A stretch of DNA of 64,000 bases from Cercophora sp. LCS_1 (lineage: Eukaryota; Ascomycota; Sordariomycetes; Sordariales; Lasiosphaeriaceae), in assembly GCA_036250225.1 (NCBI GenBank), contig JAPZLL010000032.1, forward strand, positions 186,001 to 250,000. Direction: 5' to 3'. Below, piece after piece: positions 42,999 through 54,300 of the stretch. Position numbers and translations under genes: made by a program. The notes beneath the pieces were generated by a model that saw nothing but the letters and a program-made list of their open reading frames with translations, did no database searches and had not been told where the DNA came from. Each line of letters opens with the position of its first letter. The stretch's first letter is position 1.

Positions 42999-44096
42999 AT
43001 GTGTATCGTTCTCCTCACCACCTCGCATCCCAAGTATGCGCTCATCGCCATCGACAACCGGGACGAGTACATTTTGCGCCCAACAAGCGGGCCACACTGG
43101 TGGAAAACACAGGCCGAATCCGCCGACCCGTCCGCGGAGCCAGTTGAAGTCGAGGTCCTCTCGAGCAGGGATTTACAGCGCGCCGAGCACGGAACATGGC
43201 TCGGTATCACAAAGGGTGGCAACTTCGCCGTATTAACCAACTATCGCGAAACGGACACTCACGATGCCGCGCATCCCGTGCGCGGCAAGCGCAGTCGTGG
43301 CGGTATGGTGACGGCTTGGCTTGGCGCCGACCCGAAGGAGCCTGTTGAATCTTTTGTGCGCCGAATGGTCCAGGGAGGTGAGGTTAAGGGAGTCGGCGGT
43401 TTCTCTCTTATATGCGGGAAGCTCCGCAAGGCCAAGGGTGAGAAGAACATCGAGCCACTGGCCATCCTCTCGAACCGGCATGACCACATGAAGCATGTCC
43501 CCTGGATTTGTGGGAAGCGCGGGAGCGAGGTTGGTCTCAGCAACGCAACCTACGTTGCTCCGGACCAACAAGGTGACGAGCCAATATGGCCCAAGATTCA
43601 GCTCGGGTCTGAAATGCTTGGGCAAGCCGTCACCCTTACCGCTAGTGACTCCATCCAGGAGGAGGAACTCTCGGATGTATTGTTCAAGATTCTCGATGTC
43701 GATCACTTCCCGTCGAACCATACCATGGACCTGGAAGAGGGCATTCCCTTGCTGAAGAACTCGATTTTCATTCCGGCATTTGGAGGCGCTGAGCACCAGC
43801 GGGAGATGCAGGAGGCGAGACAGCGGGGGAAGGCCCATGTCGGAGAGCACGGGGACGCAGCAGAGGAGTTGACCATCGACGCAAGACCGGATGACAGCCC
43901 GAATGGGTTTGAGACTGGTCTTTACGGGACACAAAGACAGACCATCATCCTTGTCGATTGGGATGGCAATGTGACGTACAAGGAGCGCGCCTTGTGGGAC
44001 GCAAATGGACATGCCATTCCCCGTGGCAAGGGTGACAAGACTTTCAAATTCAAGATCGACGGCTGGGAAGAGGAGATAAATGGATTTGCGAATTAG
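42999..44096 (+). CDS. NRDE/TANGO2-family protein
   Basis: A single exon gives 365 aa from the ATG at 42999. The start MCIVLLTT followed by IAIDNRDEYILRPT carries the Asn-Arg-Asp-Glu motif that names the family, with the N-terminal Cys2 that is also conserved. Further family blocks are HGTWLGITKGGNFAVLTNYR, SRGGMVTAWL and FSLICGKL, and near the C-terminus YGTQRQTIILVDWDGNVTY. Members occur in animals (TANGO2), fungi and bacteria. They are linked to Golgi organisation, mitochondrial lipid metabolism and, in some reports, haem trafficking; the biochemical activity is unsettled. The Ntn-hydrolase-like fold suggests Cys2 may be exposed (inference). Confidence 0.92.
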   Translation: MCIVLLTTSHPKYALIAIDNRDEYILRPTSGPHWWKTQAESADPSAEPVEVEVLSSRDLQRAEHGTWLGITKGGNFAVLTNYRETDTHDAAHPVRGKRSRGGMVTAWLGADPKEPVESFVRRMVQGGEVKGVGGFSLICGKLRKAKGEKNIEPLAILSNRHDHMKHVPWICGKRGSEVGLSNATYVAPDQQGDEPIWPKIQLGSEMLGQAVTLTASDSIQEEELSDVLFKILDVDHFPSNHTMDLEEGIPLLKNSIFIPAFGGAEHQREMQEARQRGKAHVGEHGDAAEELTIDARPDDSPNGFETGLYGTQRQTIILVDWDGNVTYKERALWDANGHAIPRGKGDKTFKFKIDGWEEEINGFAN

Positions 44097-45740
44097 GAAG
44101 CGCAGCAACGTTTGGCATCCCAGTCCAGACCGCCTGATGTTGGGTTGATGGAGTGGAAGAGGATAGCGCTTTTGCAGAAGCGGATTGCAAGGAGTATTCG
44201 GACGGGCACGGGCGGGGTGTGTGCGTATGTGGTGGTCTATTTCGAACATCATGCATATGGTTCTGGCTTAGCTTGTAGACACAGGGATGGTGGCAGGTTG
44301 GTCATTGGGAATCCCTTCACTGAATCGAGTTGACACTGCTTCAATCCCTAGCACCATACATCTTTCTATTGAGAGTACCTTGTGTCCTAAAGCCATGAGA
44401 ACGATCCTACCGAGGGTTTAATGTTTTGTTGTAATGTGCGCGCTGAATTTAACGTCAGTGACAAACATACAGCCTACAGCCTGTCTACTCCGCGATGTGG
44501 AAGAGGGGACTGGTGAGGTTGTGTTGAATTCATTGATCAGTCTTTCATTTCAACTTCAAAGCTGCAGTTGAACTCACCAACACGTAAGCGAGCCAAAGGA
44601 GCCTGAAAATCAAGGTATGCGTCTGTGAAAACTCCAGTCAGCCCACATCAAGAGGAAGGAGCGGGTAGATTGCTGTTTCCATCTTGTTTGGCGGAGCAAC
44701 TTGGACACCTTCCATCCGATTTGCCCACCACCTACCAGCCCTTCCTTCCTCCCTCTTCTGTTTTCCGTCAAGCGCTCAGAGGAGACCCATGTCAGAAGCA
44801 GAAGCCCTGCTAACCGTGCATAACTTTGTTTGCGCCCACAACACCGCCCCAGCGACTTGCTCGGTTTTCGTTCCACCTCTACTTTCCAAATCCATCACAA
44901 TCGCCCCGCGCAGTTGTTCCGCGCTCGACAGCCTGTGTTCGTGGTAAGTGTACCCCATCCCAGGTGAGCGCTGGCTGCTGTCCCGCTGAGATCAAACCGT
45001 CACCGCGCTTGCTCAACCCTCTCCGGGCGTCATAATCTGTCGAGTGTCACGGCCTTGGTGGTCAGTTTTCAGTTGCCAAGAGGTAGTCTACTAACTCACC
45101 ATGGAACAGAGCCGCATGCCCGTACCAAGCTTGCGATTCCAACCTCCACCTCGCACTCGGTGCGTCGCGATTGTAGGCGAACTACTTGATCCCCTCGTTC
45201 TGCCCCCAAGACGTTCGACACAAGATCGGCGAGCACACCGAGACAGGCCTTGGAGCTAGTTATTGCCAACTCGGGGCGAACGCCGCAGGCATTACGACCA
45301 ACCGGCTCTTGTTTGTGGAAGCCTGGTGAGACCCCCTGATACCTACGAGAGCTTCCCCCCATTCCCCGGGCGCTCTTTTGATTTTCCGCCGACTTCTTCT
45401 GCTGTCCGCACCTATCTCGACAGGACTCTGCAAAACAGTGGCAGGTGTTGTTGCGGATGCCTGGTGGGCCTTTAAGAACATCTCAACGTACATTCTGTCG
45501 TCTCTGGGAGGGCTTTTTGTTACCTAGGGACCCCTTCATGGCATTTCGGGGCACTTCCGCGACACTCTGACACTTTCGGAGCCCTTCTGACTGTCAGGCG
45601 GCTTTCCCTCCTCGAAAGCGTCGTTGTGAAACGCGCAGAGGCCGTTGTCCAACTCTGTACAACTTGCTGGGGTTCGCTGTCCCGGCGGTTCAGGTCCCAC
45701 CCGGTAAACACGGCTACCCAGGTTAGCGGAGCATTGCTAG
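44097..45740. other. Long intergenic or 5' UTR region
   Basis: 1.64 kb upstream of the 45741 gene. From about 44690 the sequence is pyrimidine-rich and contains splice-like signals (gtaagt at 44945), consistent with a long spliced 5' leader. No coding gene is supported. Confidence 0.4.
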
Positions 45741-46955
45741 ATGGAGAATCTCAAGAAGAAGGGCCGATGTGAAGGGTGGAAGACGAACAATATGACAGGA
45801 AAGAGCAAGAACATAAGCCCATCGAAGGGCGTTGTCGTGTCTTCACGCCCAGGTCAGAGGCCGAAGGGCCACGGCATCTTCTCCAGCATCGGCCAATCAC
45901 TCTCACGGACCTCCCTTCATCGCTCACGGAACATCAGCGATGGCTCCTCCGGTCACACCACCCCAACAAAGTCCAGGCCGTCAAAACTATCGCTATCTCG
46001 GTTCTCGAGGAGGCCTACCGAGCAATCTCTCGAGCCTACCATCGAGAAACACCAAGAGGAAGAGCGAGAGTCTCCGGTCCCTATGCCGCGGCCAATACCC
46101 ATTGTGCAGGACCCCCGACAAATTGCCGAAGCCATGCCTCCAGAATACTGGACCGGCCGTTTCATGTCTCTACACGACCGTCTGCACACCGAAGTGTTTG
46201 AACCTCAGAACATGAACACCATCATCGAGGCTCAAGCAGCGCGGGCGTTGTTCAGCGGTAACGAGGGTGAAGCCGTTGTGATGAACAACCCTTCGACTTC
46301 GGTATATGCTGCAACCCGTCTGCCCCGGTCAGGCAACTACAATCGGAGTAGCCTTGGAGGACGCCTTGGAGGGCGAGGGGGCTCGGCCCGACGCCCCAAC
46401 GGACTGCAGTACTCAGCAACCAGCAACAATGTCCTGGCGACGATGTCACGGATGCCGACGTCCCGTTACCCATCCGGCCCGCGGCCTAAGCCCCCATCGC
46501 GTCTGGGTTATACTGAAAAGCCCACCGTTGAGCCTCCCATGCTTGCGCCAGGACCTGAAGACATCATCGACGGTCTTAACCCCGAAGAGCTGGAGTACGA
46601 CAGATGTTCGTCGTGCGAGATAGTCAGGGGCGTGAAACAACCATTTAAGGACAAGTACCTCAATGAAAAAAGACTGATGTATATCAAGGACCTCTGGGAA
46701 ATAAAGAAGGAGAGGTTTCTAGCACAACAAAAGGAGGAACGCCAGCTTCGGGAGCGAAAGGAGGAACAGGAGCGCAAGTGGAAGGAAGATCAACAGCGGC
46801 AGCGTGAAGAGTACAAACGCTTGGAGGCTCGGCGCAACCTGATGATTGCTACTGCCACCGAGCTTGTCAACGACGAGAGTCGCTACCGACGGGTCTTGGT
46901 CCAGCTCGAGTCCCTGTGCGTGACTGACGAGGCGCTCTGCTCATTCCACAGCTAG
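45741..46955 (+). CDS. Conserved coiled-coil protein, truncated by an in-frame amber codon
   Basis: The ATG at 45741 opens a 404-aa frame. A basic Ser-rich N-terminus (RTSLHRSRNISDGS) is followed by PPEYWTGRFMSLHDRLHTEV, a block shared by a conserved ascomycete family. A long Glu/Arg/Lys/Gln coiled coil spans about residues 305-375, and then comes the family block VQLESLCVTDEALCSFH. The frame stops at TAG (46953..46955). It is open again at once for 117 more codons (to 47309) with sequence that fits the same family: QQDFARRTRNETFLPLGGTM, where relatives have Trp-Gln-Gln at the stop. The stop therefore looks like a Trp-to-amber change. The product may be truncated, read through, or lost. Molecular function is unknown. 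Confidence 0.7.
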   Translation: MENLKKKGRCEGWKTNNMTGKSKNISPSKGVVVSSRPGQRPKGHGIFSSIGQSLSRTSLHRSRNISDGSSGHTTPTKSRPSKLSLSRFSRRPTEQSLEPTIEKHQEEERESPVPMPRPIPIVQDPRQIAEAMPPEYWTGRFMSLHDRLHTEVFEPQNMNTIIEAQAARALFSGNEGEAVVMNNPSTSVYAATRLPRSGNYNRSSLGGRLGGRGGSARRPNGLQYSATSNNVLATMSRMPTSRYPSGPRPKPPSRLGYTEKPTVEPPMLAPGPEDIIDGLNPEELEYDRCSSCEIVRGVKQPFKDKYLNEKRLMYIKDLWEIKKERFLAQQKEERQLRERKEEQERKWKEDQQRQREEYKRLEARRNLMIATATELVNDESRYRRVLVQLESLCVTDEALCSFHS

Positions 46956-47309
46956 CAGCAGGATTTTGCGAGACGCACCAGGAACGAGACGTTTTTGCCC
47001 CTAGGAGGCACCATGAAGGACGCGCTAAGCAGGCGGTCGGGCGCCTTTGTGTCGAGGGTCGAGGAGCTGTTTGCCGCACGAAGGGGCCAGGCTGGTGCAG
47101 AAGCCGCCAAGCCGGAGCGCCAAGAGCGCCGCCCGCCTCCGGTGTCGATGCGGGGTTCAAGAATACCGGGGGGCACGCCGGGAAGGGCAAACGGCGGAGC
47201 ACGAAGAATCAGCAGCCCCGAGGGGATGAGTGGAGGGTTGGTGAAGAGTCGGACCTTGTCGGACGTTACAGAAATTGGGAGGAGAGTCAGCACGCTTGGC
47301 TTTCCTTAG
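46956..47309 (+). pseudogene. In-frame C-terminal extension beyond the amber codon
   Basis: 117 codons continue in the same frame after the TAG at 46953..46955. The start (QQDFARRTRNE, LPLGGTM) fits the conserved family tail, and the remainder is Arg/Gly/Ser-rich and low complexity. A TAG-C context can be leaky, so this part might be reached by readthrough. Confidence 0.55.
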
Positions 47310-47641
47310 ATCGCATGGGATGAGTCATCTTGGTCCTGAGCGTTGGCTTGGAAGTGAGCGTTCCGTAGGAGGCGCAGCGTTGTTTGGACCGACGGGGATA
47401 TGTAGTTTAACGAACAAAGATAGGGGGATATGCAATGGCTGTATCTCCAGAGCTGATGCAGTGTTATGTTTGTGATGTCCAAACAAGGGCTTCCATTGGC
47501 AAGATAGGATCTAGCAATTCTGCAAAAACGACATTTTCCTTGACCCGATCCAGTTCCCCAACGCCAGCCATGCAATTCCGTAACCCGTGTCTCCTCGTGC
47601 CAGTCTGAAAACCCGCTTCCGTATCAAAACACTACGTCCAA
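47310..47641. other. Intergenic between convergent genes
   Basis: 332 bp of 3' flanks. No gene. Confidence 0.5.
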
Positions 47642-49114
47642 TTACTTTGCCGTCTTCCTGCTCTTGAGGTAGTCCCGAATCTGCTCGTATTTGCTGACGA
47701 AGAACATGGCCTTTTTGTCGTTCTTCCACTCCAGCACGCCAATCTCCTCAGCGTAGCTGCTCAGCGCGAAGTATTCCTCGGGAGAGTCAAAGTCCTTGAA
47801 CAGGAACCCTGCTTGCGTGCGCATGCGCTCGTTCTCGAGCTGCCAGAGCCGGATCTGGTCGACGACTGTGGGTGGCAGCACCGGGCGGCCGAGGGCGGCA
47901 GCTTGGTGCGCCATTTGCTCGTGCGCGTGTGCTGCTAGGTATGTGATGATCTGGTCGGCCGTGATCCCGTAGCTAATAGCTCGACGGATCGATTCGCGCG
48001 TCAGTCGGCCCGTAACCATGTTGCTGAAGCGCATATTAAGCGTGGAGAAGAGGGCGAGCACGGCAATCTGCAGCGGCGACGAGGTGTACGCGTAGATGCG
48101 GTAGTTGGTTTCGATAATGATGGAACCCTTGGTTGGTTTCTCGGCGGCTGTCTTGCCGAGGGAAGCCGCATCGCCCGATTCGCCGGTAGTCGCGGCCGTG
48201 AACCCGGACGAGACGGAGCGCAGGGCCGAGGCGGTCGAGGTGAGGGTCGTCGCGAGTCGGGTGGGGAAGTACTGCCGTGTGTTACGCGGAATGTAGATGA
48301 GCCCAAAGTCGACGAGCGAGGGGAGCATGTTGCGCCGGGATTCGGTCAGCGCGGAGGTGTCGTACGCTCGGCCCAGCTCAAGAGAGGCAAGCATGAAGAG
48401 GAAGGAGAGCATGTCGATGCTGTCGCTACCAGCATTTGGGGAACGGTCGACGGCCTCGAGCCAGAGAAGGAGGAGCGTCCATACTTGGGCATTGGCCTCT
48501 TGCAGCAGGAACGTGAAGCCTGCCTGGGTGATGGCGATGCCGGTGCGGGCTTCGGCGCGCCGCTCGACGAGACGCCCGGCGAGAAGCAGTTCCTTAACGG
48601 TAGCCTTAGGTCCGCCTGCGGATCCTCCGCTCTCGCCTCCTACGCTGTTCACAACGTAGTGTAGTATGTCCTCCCATTTTTTTCGGGCGTAGCGGTCGAG
48701 GAAGGGGATGTCGATCGTGGGGTCGACGGGGAGGGTGCTCGGGACGCCGAAGCTGCTGTGGGTGCCGCCGCCCTCAATGGCGAGGCGCAGGCTGTTGCGG
48801 AAGTTTGTTGTGAGATAGACTTCCTGGGGCTTGTCTTTGCCGGGCGGGCTGATGGTCACGATGTGCAGCGATCGCAGCGTCGAGAGCGCGCGGTCGCGGT
48901 TGAGTTTGCCCTCGGCCTTGACCCAAATGTCGAGTTGGGACAGTGGCAGGGGCGAGGGCATGTATAGCAGTGCCTGGACGAAGACCTTCGCGAGCGGCGG
49001 CAACATTCGGCGGAAAACGGCGAAGGCGGTCGACGGCTGCTGGTAGAGCTTCCGAAAGGTCGTGCCAGGCAGCTTCTCCAGGTAATCGGAGAGCTGGTAC
49101 GATTGGGCCGACAT
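47642..49114 (-). CDS. TFB2: TFIIH core subunit TFB2 (p52)
   Basis: A single exon gives 490 aa from the ATG at 49114, which directly precedes the conserved start (QLSDYLEKLPGTTFRKLYQQ); the open frame upstream lacks conservation. Other family blocks are YRIYAYTSSPLQIAVLALFS, FSNMVTGRLTRESIRRAISYG, ITYLAAHAHEQM and PPTVVDQIRLWQLENERMR. TFB2 is part of the TFIIH core, where it anchors the XPB/Ssl2 translocase through its middle region and binds the small subunit TFB5 through its C-terminal domain. It acts in transcription initiation and nucleotide-excision repair in the nucleus. The length fits yeast (513) and human (462). The insertion with SGGSAGG and the Ser/Ala/Thr-rich stretch are ordinary fungal loops. 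Confidence 0.95.
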   Translation of the reverse strand: MSAQSYQLSDYLEKLPGTTFRKLYQQPSTAFAVFRRMLPPLAKVFVQALLYMPSPLPLSQLDIWVKAEGKLNRDRALSTLRSLHIVTISPPGKDKPQEVYLTTNFRNSLRLAIEGGGTHSSFGVPSTLPVDPTIDIPFLDRYARKKWEDILHYVVNSVGGESGGSAGGPKATVKELLLAGRLVERRAEARTGIAITQAGFTFLLQEANAQVWTLLLLWLEAVDRSPNAGSDSIDMLSFLFMLASLELGRAYDTSALTESRRNMLPSLVDFGLIYIPRNTRQYFPTRLATTLTSTASALRSVSSGFTAATTGESGDAASLGKTAAEKPTKGSIIIETNYRIYAYTSSPLQIAVLALFSTLNMRFSNMVTGRLTRESIRRAISYGITADQIITYLAAHAHEQMAHQAAALGRPVLPPTVVDQIRLWQLENERMRTQAGFLFKDFDSPEEYFALSSYAEEIGVLEWKNDKKAMFFVSKYEQIRDYLKSRKTAK

Positions 49115-49963
49115 GGCGGGCGGGTGGGCTGTCGGCAGCTCTGGGTTCGAGTGTGCTATCGCATCGTCTGGTTGCGGCGGTCGTTCGCGTTGGCTGCGAT
49201 CGAGGCGTCGAGATAAAAAGTTGAAGTTGAGTTGCAGGCACCGAGTGTTGCACCAGCGGCAGCCTTGCCCCGGTCTTGACCCTTGCATGCAGCAAGTGGG
49301 GCAACACGTTCGACGGAAAAGGCACTGCCACCAGATGACAGTTCCTGTCAATTGCTATCACAATCATAGTTTACATAGCTCGATCTGATTTTAACACATC
49401 TAAAACTTCCTTTCTTTTGGCAACTCTCTAACCTTACTGTGTAATCTACATTGACCATTCTTGGCTGCAGGCTTCTCAGCCTCTTCCAAAGTTTTTACTG
49501 TCCTGGCTCGCCGGGCAAGTCCTTGACAAAATAAACGGCATATACAAAAAGGTCTAATGGATATGCACCGACTGAGAAGGACTGCATCTGAGATCAGAAC
49601 ACATTTTAAGAATCTTTCAACGTCTAAAACAAAAATAAGAAAGGTGTTAACCTTTTCAGTTGACGCGTATTGGAATTGTGAATACCTGTTCAGGCCACTT
49701 GAAGTGGCATCACCTGGGTTCGGTGTGTCTTTTTTTTTTGTGACCAACTTGCCGGGGTCGGCATCGCTGCCAAGACTTGGAAAACGGGCTGCAGCGAGCA
49801 TCAATGTGGGGGCTCTGTGTTTCCTCATCCTGCTTCACATCCTCCCCCCCTTTTCCTCTAATTGATCGCGACAAATGTCCAAGATGGCGAACAGACTCCC
49901 GCCAGCCAGATTTGTGCGATCTGTAGGTGACAAGTCCCAACTTACAGCTCGGCGCGCTCACAG
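49115..49963. other. Divergent intergenic region
   Basis: Between TFB2 and the thioesterase. Contains a T-tract at 49730-49739. No gene supported. Confidence 0.45.
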
Positions 49964-50797
49964 ATGCGACAGGTGTTGAAGTCGTTCATGGCTGAGTCTG
50001 GTCTGGAACCGAGGTTAGCCGACAAGCGTCCCGACTGCCATGCAGCGCCTTGATGGTGCTCGAGCAGCAACTCTGCTGCAGAATGGGAGCTGTGGCGCGA
50101 TGATGCTAATGTTGCTATCAGGTTATTTGGTCCCCATGTGAGCTCCCCATTTTATCCCCGATGCACGGCGTCTAACAGCCACAGCTCCGTATCGTCAACG
50201 CGAGCGAGGGCAAAGTCGACTTTGAGCTAGAAATCACCAAGGACCACACAGTGAGAGCTCACCGTCCAATTGATGCCCAATTAGCTTAAGTTTTCGCCTA
50301 GAATCGACTCAAGATCATTCATGGCGGGACAATTGCTTCCATGGTCGACCTTGGCGGTTCACTGGCCGTCGCATCCATGGGTCTCTACGCGACTGGAGTG
50401 TCAACCGACCTCAACGGTGAGTCGCATCTCTCGGGAACGCCAGACGAGCGCCATACTTACCACATCAATAGTAACGTATCTGAGCGGCGGCGGCAAGGTT
50501 GGAGACAAGATCCAAGCAAGCGCCGTGTGCGAAAAGAGTGAGCGGACTAGCCGGCCGTGCCCCCTGGTTCTCCCGATCTGACGCTCTCCACAGTTGGCAA
50601 GACCCTTGCGTTTACAACGGTGACCTTCCGCAACGCCAAGGGAGAGCTCGCCGCAAGAGGCAGCCATACCAAGTACGTCGACTCCCATCTTACCTCCACC
50701 CTGACGCTCACCCTCCAGGTACGTCACGCAAGCCTGGCAAGGCAGCGAGCCGTTTACCCCCCCAGAAGGGGCCGAGATTGCCGACGAGGTCGACTGA
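49964..50797 (+). CDS. Hotdog-fold thioesterase (ACOT13/PaaI-like)
   Basis: Seven exons encode 175 aa: 49964..50013, 50065..50137, 50185..50250, 50302..50416, 50472..50537, 50594..50672 and 50719..50797. Internal splices are strongly supported because each restores the family pattern: FELEITKDHT | NRLKIIHGGTIASMVDLGGS, then GVSTDLN | VTYLSGGGKVGD, then CEK | IGKTLAFTTVTF and ARGSHTK | YV. HGGTIASMVD holds the catalytic region of acyl-CoA thioesterases, which hydrolyse acyl-CoA to free acid and CoA. The first exon and the first acceptor are less certain. The last residues (PEGAEIADEVD) give no peroxisomal targeting signal. The chain acyl-length preference cannot be inferred. Confidence 0.85.
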
Positions 50798-50946
50798 ATC
50801 GAGCACTTGCGTCCATGTACATATCTTCAGCAAGCGAGCGCGTAACACTACCCTCACCTGCCACAGACGTCACATTCCCAACAGTCTCAAAGTTGTCATT
50901 CAAAACCATTAAATTGCATCATCAAACATCATAACATACATTCTCC

Positions 50947-53068
50947 CTAGTGGCCGTTTGTGCCGTTTGTCCCATTCTTTGAGCAGCACCCGTTGCCATT
51001 CGCAAAAGCCAATCTGCTCAACGAATCCGTTGCATCATACACACCCTTGTTGCCCGCTGCCACCTGGCTCGGCGTGCTCGCAAACGAAGGCGGCACATCC
51101 ATAACCGGGTTGCTGACGAAGAAGTTCCTCGGCCTAAGCAGCAACGACATGGGCTCGGCCGGCATGACGGGGAAATCCTCAGGCGCAGGGAAATGCGTCA
51201 GGCCAAAGGTATGCCAGAGCACAACATCGGTGTCATCAATGCTCTCGGTCCCGTCGCCAATCCACTCCGGCAGTCCCTTGGACGGCTCGCCGCTAGTCTG
51301 CGGCACGTGGCGACCCGCAGGCCACAGCTGGTCGTCCTTGTACTTGGTGACGTGGACGGCGTGGCGCGCAAAGGCGGCGCGCTTCCACACCAGCGAGCCC
51401 TCCTTGGGCATGAGACCCGGCACCTCCCTGCTGACGAGCTTGTAGCTGACAGGCTTCTTGCTGTAGGGGTTGAGCTTGCTGGTGTTGGCAATCTCCCAGG
51501 TGCGCGACGTGGCGCCGCTGTAGTCGGTCTTTGCCTGGCCGGCGGTGGTCAGCTTGGTGCGCTTGTTGTAGAAGCCGTTGCCGTAGAAGTTCTCGGGGCT
51601 TCCAACCGGCGCCTCGGACGGCACGGCGTCGTTGACAAAGACGGTGTTGTTCGGCCCGTCGATCTGCGAGTCGACGCGCAGGCAGAACAGGTGCTGGTGG
51701 TTGTGCGCGTTGACGCCCGGGAACACCTGGGTGCCCCAGCCGTGCGTGTCCTCGTCCTCGAGCATCGAGTACGTGTTGAGGATGCCCGTCAGCTTGATCT
51801 CGGGCTGGATGGTGCCGTCCTGGTGGAAGATCCAGGCCACCACGTACTCGTAGTTGGCGGCGGTGAAGATCTGCTGGATCACCAGCTTGCGGCCGCGGAC
51901 AACGACGACTGAGTCGTCGCGGAAGTCGCTGTGCTTGAACAGGATGCCAGAATCCTCCTCGTGGATGCAGATGGCGTTCTTGATGGTGCGCACGCCGCCT
52001 GCCCTTGTGGGGAAGTGTGCGTCGAGGTAGTGGATGGCGCCCTTGCAGTCGCAGCCCAGCGCTAGGCTGTTGGTCATGTAGCCAGCGCCATACTCGCCCT
52101 GGTCCAGCGCGTGCTTGCGCTGATGCGGGTGCTCAGGGTTGCCGTAGGGGACCACCATCTCGGCCAGCGACAGGCGGTAGAAGAGCGGGCGCACGACGCC
52201 CTTGTCGGTGAAGGTGATGTTGTTGAGCACGATGCCCTCGCGGTAGCTGAAGCCGATGTGGAAGTTCCAGTTCTGCCACGAGATCTCGCGGCCCTTGAGG
52301 TTGAAGGACACGCCCTCGGGCTGCGTGATGTTGAGCGGCTTGATGTCGTTGCGATAGCCGCCGCGGGCCTCGACGGCGGCCGGGTGGTAGTCGGTGGGCG
52401 CGACCTTGCTGAGTGGGCGGCGCACCTTGGGGATGTCGATGGCGATGATGGCCTGCTTGTCGGCGTCGTAGATGGGGCAGAAGTCGAGCGGGTACTGGTA
52501 CTGGCAGTTGTCGACGTCGGGGCGGTAGTACATCAGGGCCTGCTGCAGGCGCACCGAGTTGCCGAAGCGCTCGTCGTAGCCAATGGTCCACGGGTCGCAG
52601 TAGACCTTGTGCATGTCCTCGGCCGGGATCCCGCTGATGCGGCACTGCTCGATGACGCCGGGGTCGTTGCGCACAATGTGCTCGACCAGTTGGAGCTCCT
52701 CCATCAGGATCTGTGCGTGTTGGTCAGAGGGATGTCCGAGAAGTGATGGAGCAGGGTGTGCGTACAATGGGCTGCTCGCCCTCGAGGAGCTCCCACTTGG
52801 TGATCTTGAGGTCGGTCAGGTCGACGAGGCCATCATAGACCTTGCCGCCGGACGCAATCACGTTAACGTCGGCGATGCGCTTTGGTCGGGGGGCCGTTGA
52901 TGGGTCGGCCAGCCATGCCGTCATCTCGGCTTTGCGTGGCTCATGGAGGGCAACGACGTGGAAGTGCTGGGCATCGCTGTGGGCTTTCTTGACGAGCGAG
53001 ATGGCCGTCTCGATCTCGGAGATGGTGAGGGGGTCGAAGGGGTGGGGGATCTCCTCGACGGAACCCAT
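50947..53068 (-). CDS. Copper amine oxidase
   Basis: Exon 1 is 52766..53068 and exon 2 is 50947..52710. The intron 52711..52765 has a gtacgc donor and a cgcacag acceptor, in phase 0 (GEQPI | ILMEEL). The product is 688 aa. The enzyme oxidises primary amines to aldehydes, releasing ammonia and hydrogen peroxide. Key features are the TPQ cofactor precursor Tyr388 in AANYEYVVAW and the catalytic base Asp304 in DQGEYGAGY, 84 residues upstream as is normal. The copper-binding His pair is in HNHQHLF and the third His is in LTHFPAPEDFPVMP. There is no signal peptide, and the C-terminus (GTNGTNGH) is not a peroxisomal PTS1, so it may be cytosolic. A similar enzyme supports growth on amines as nitrogen source in fungi. 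Confidence 0.95.
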
Positions 53069-54300
53069 GGCAGCGGTTGTCACTGTTTAGCGGAGAAAAG
53101 GGGTTCTGACTTCTCACCGAATGATGAGATGATGATGAACGATGATGATGATACGATGAACCTGTTGATGCCTCGATCGACGCAGGATCGCGTGCATATT
53201 TATTCTCAACTTCCCTTCCCCTCCATCGCGACCATGTGTCACCATCTCGACTGTCCCACACCCGCATCCAAGCCATTGATAAGAGGACGACGCCCCCCTA
53301 TTCGCTGATCATGATCCGATAGCGTCGAGCTGGAGCTCACCCCGCCGTGGGCTCAGATGCGCCGATAAGCGTCGCACTGCTTATCGACGCGCCTTCCTAA
53401 CGTCCTTGACAAACTGCCCCGCATCTCAAGAAAGCCAACCCAGCCAACCGGCGCCGTCCGATGCGCGGAGAAGGTGGGTGGAGCAGCCCATTTCATTGTC
53501 TGGATTCCCGAATTTCCGGGTGAAAGGGGGATGGGCATCGTTCGTCGGGGAGGCTCAGCGATCGGGCCAGGCCTGCGCGCGTTGCTTTTCCCTAACAGGA
53601 GAAAATTGGAGAGACGGGAGTTGCATTTTACCCCTCGTTGAAGCCAGCCATTCACGCATCGCTCTTTTACAGTCGTCGCCACGTTTCTGACGCTCTGGGG
53701 GATCGACGCTAGCCTGCAATGGGGAGTTTGAGGGCACCCCGTGCGTTCAAGTTTATTGGACAGTGCCTGGAATGCCCCATGGTGTTTTGTCAATCGTCGG
53801 GGTCAGTCCCCGAATTAATAACATCCGTTGCTGCGACAAGTGGATCCCTTTGTCTTGACCGTTAGATAATAACTACCTGTTGGTATGAGATATTGACCAA
53901 TGGCTTGTTTCAATAACATCAGCAGATGACGACGGCCTGGTGACGGCGCGCGACCAGGTCATCCCTTGCTCCGAGATGCTTGGCAGGAGGTTAGCGGGTG
54001 ATTGACGATGCTGCCAGTGCTAGATCACGACCCCCGAGGAATCTCCGAGATTTTTGAGGGTGTCGATCGGTTGACGACTCGGATCTTAGATTGGCGAGTA
54101 CTCTCTCTGACTGGATTTGCCTATGCTAGCGTTGGAAGTTAAGCTCAAATCATTGGGCAGATACCTGTTACACGGTGTCAATGTCTTGTTGACCCTACTT
54201 TTGGCTTGAAGGAAAGTTATTGATGAGTATGCTATCAAGCTAAATAATGGGCATTGACACTGGCGAGAACCGCAAATCACCACCGCACATTGTTGTCCTC
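53069..54300. other. Intergenic
   Basis: Upstream region of the amine oxidase (with a GATGAT-rich patch near 53120-53160) and 3' flank of the reductase. No gene supported. Confidence 0.45.

Noticed and set aside
43233..44252. Open frame of 339 codons antisense to the NRDE-family gene
   Set aside because: Overlaps a conserved gene on the opposite strand and has no family features.
49115..49351. N-terminal extension of TFB2
   Set aside because: The open frame upstream does not match the family, and the ATG at 49114 precedes the conserved N-terminus directly.
51193..51912. 239-codon open frame antisense to the copper amine oxidase
   Set aside because: It lies entirely inside the conserved coding sequence on the other strand, and its Val/Leu/Ala/Asp-rich composition is the usual shadow of GC-rich codons.
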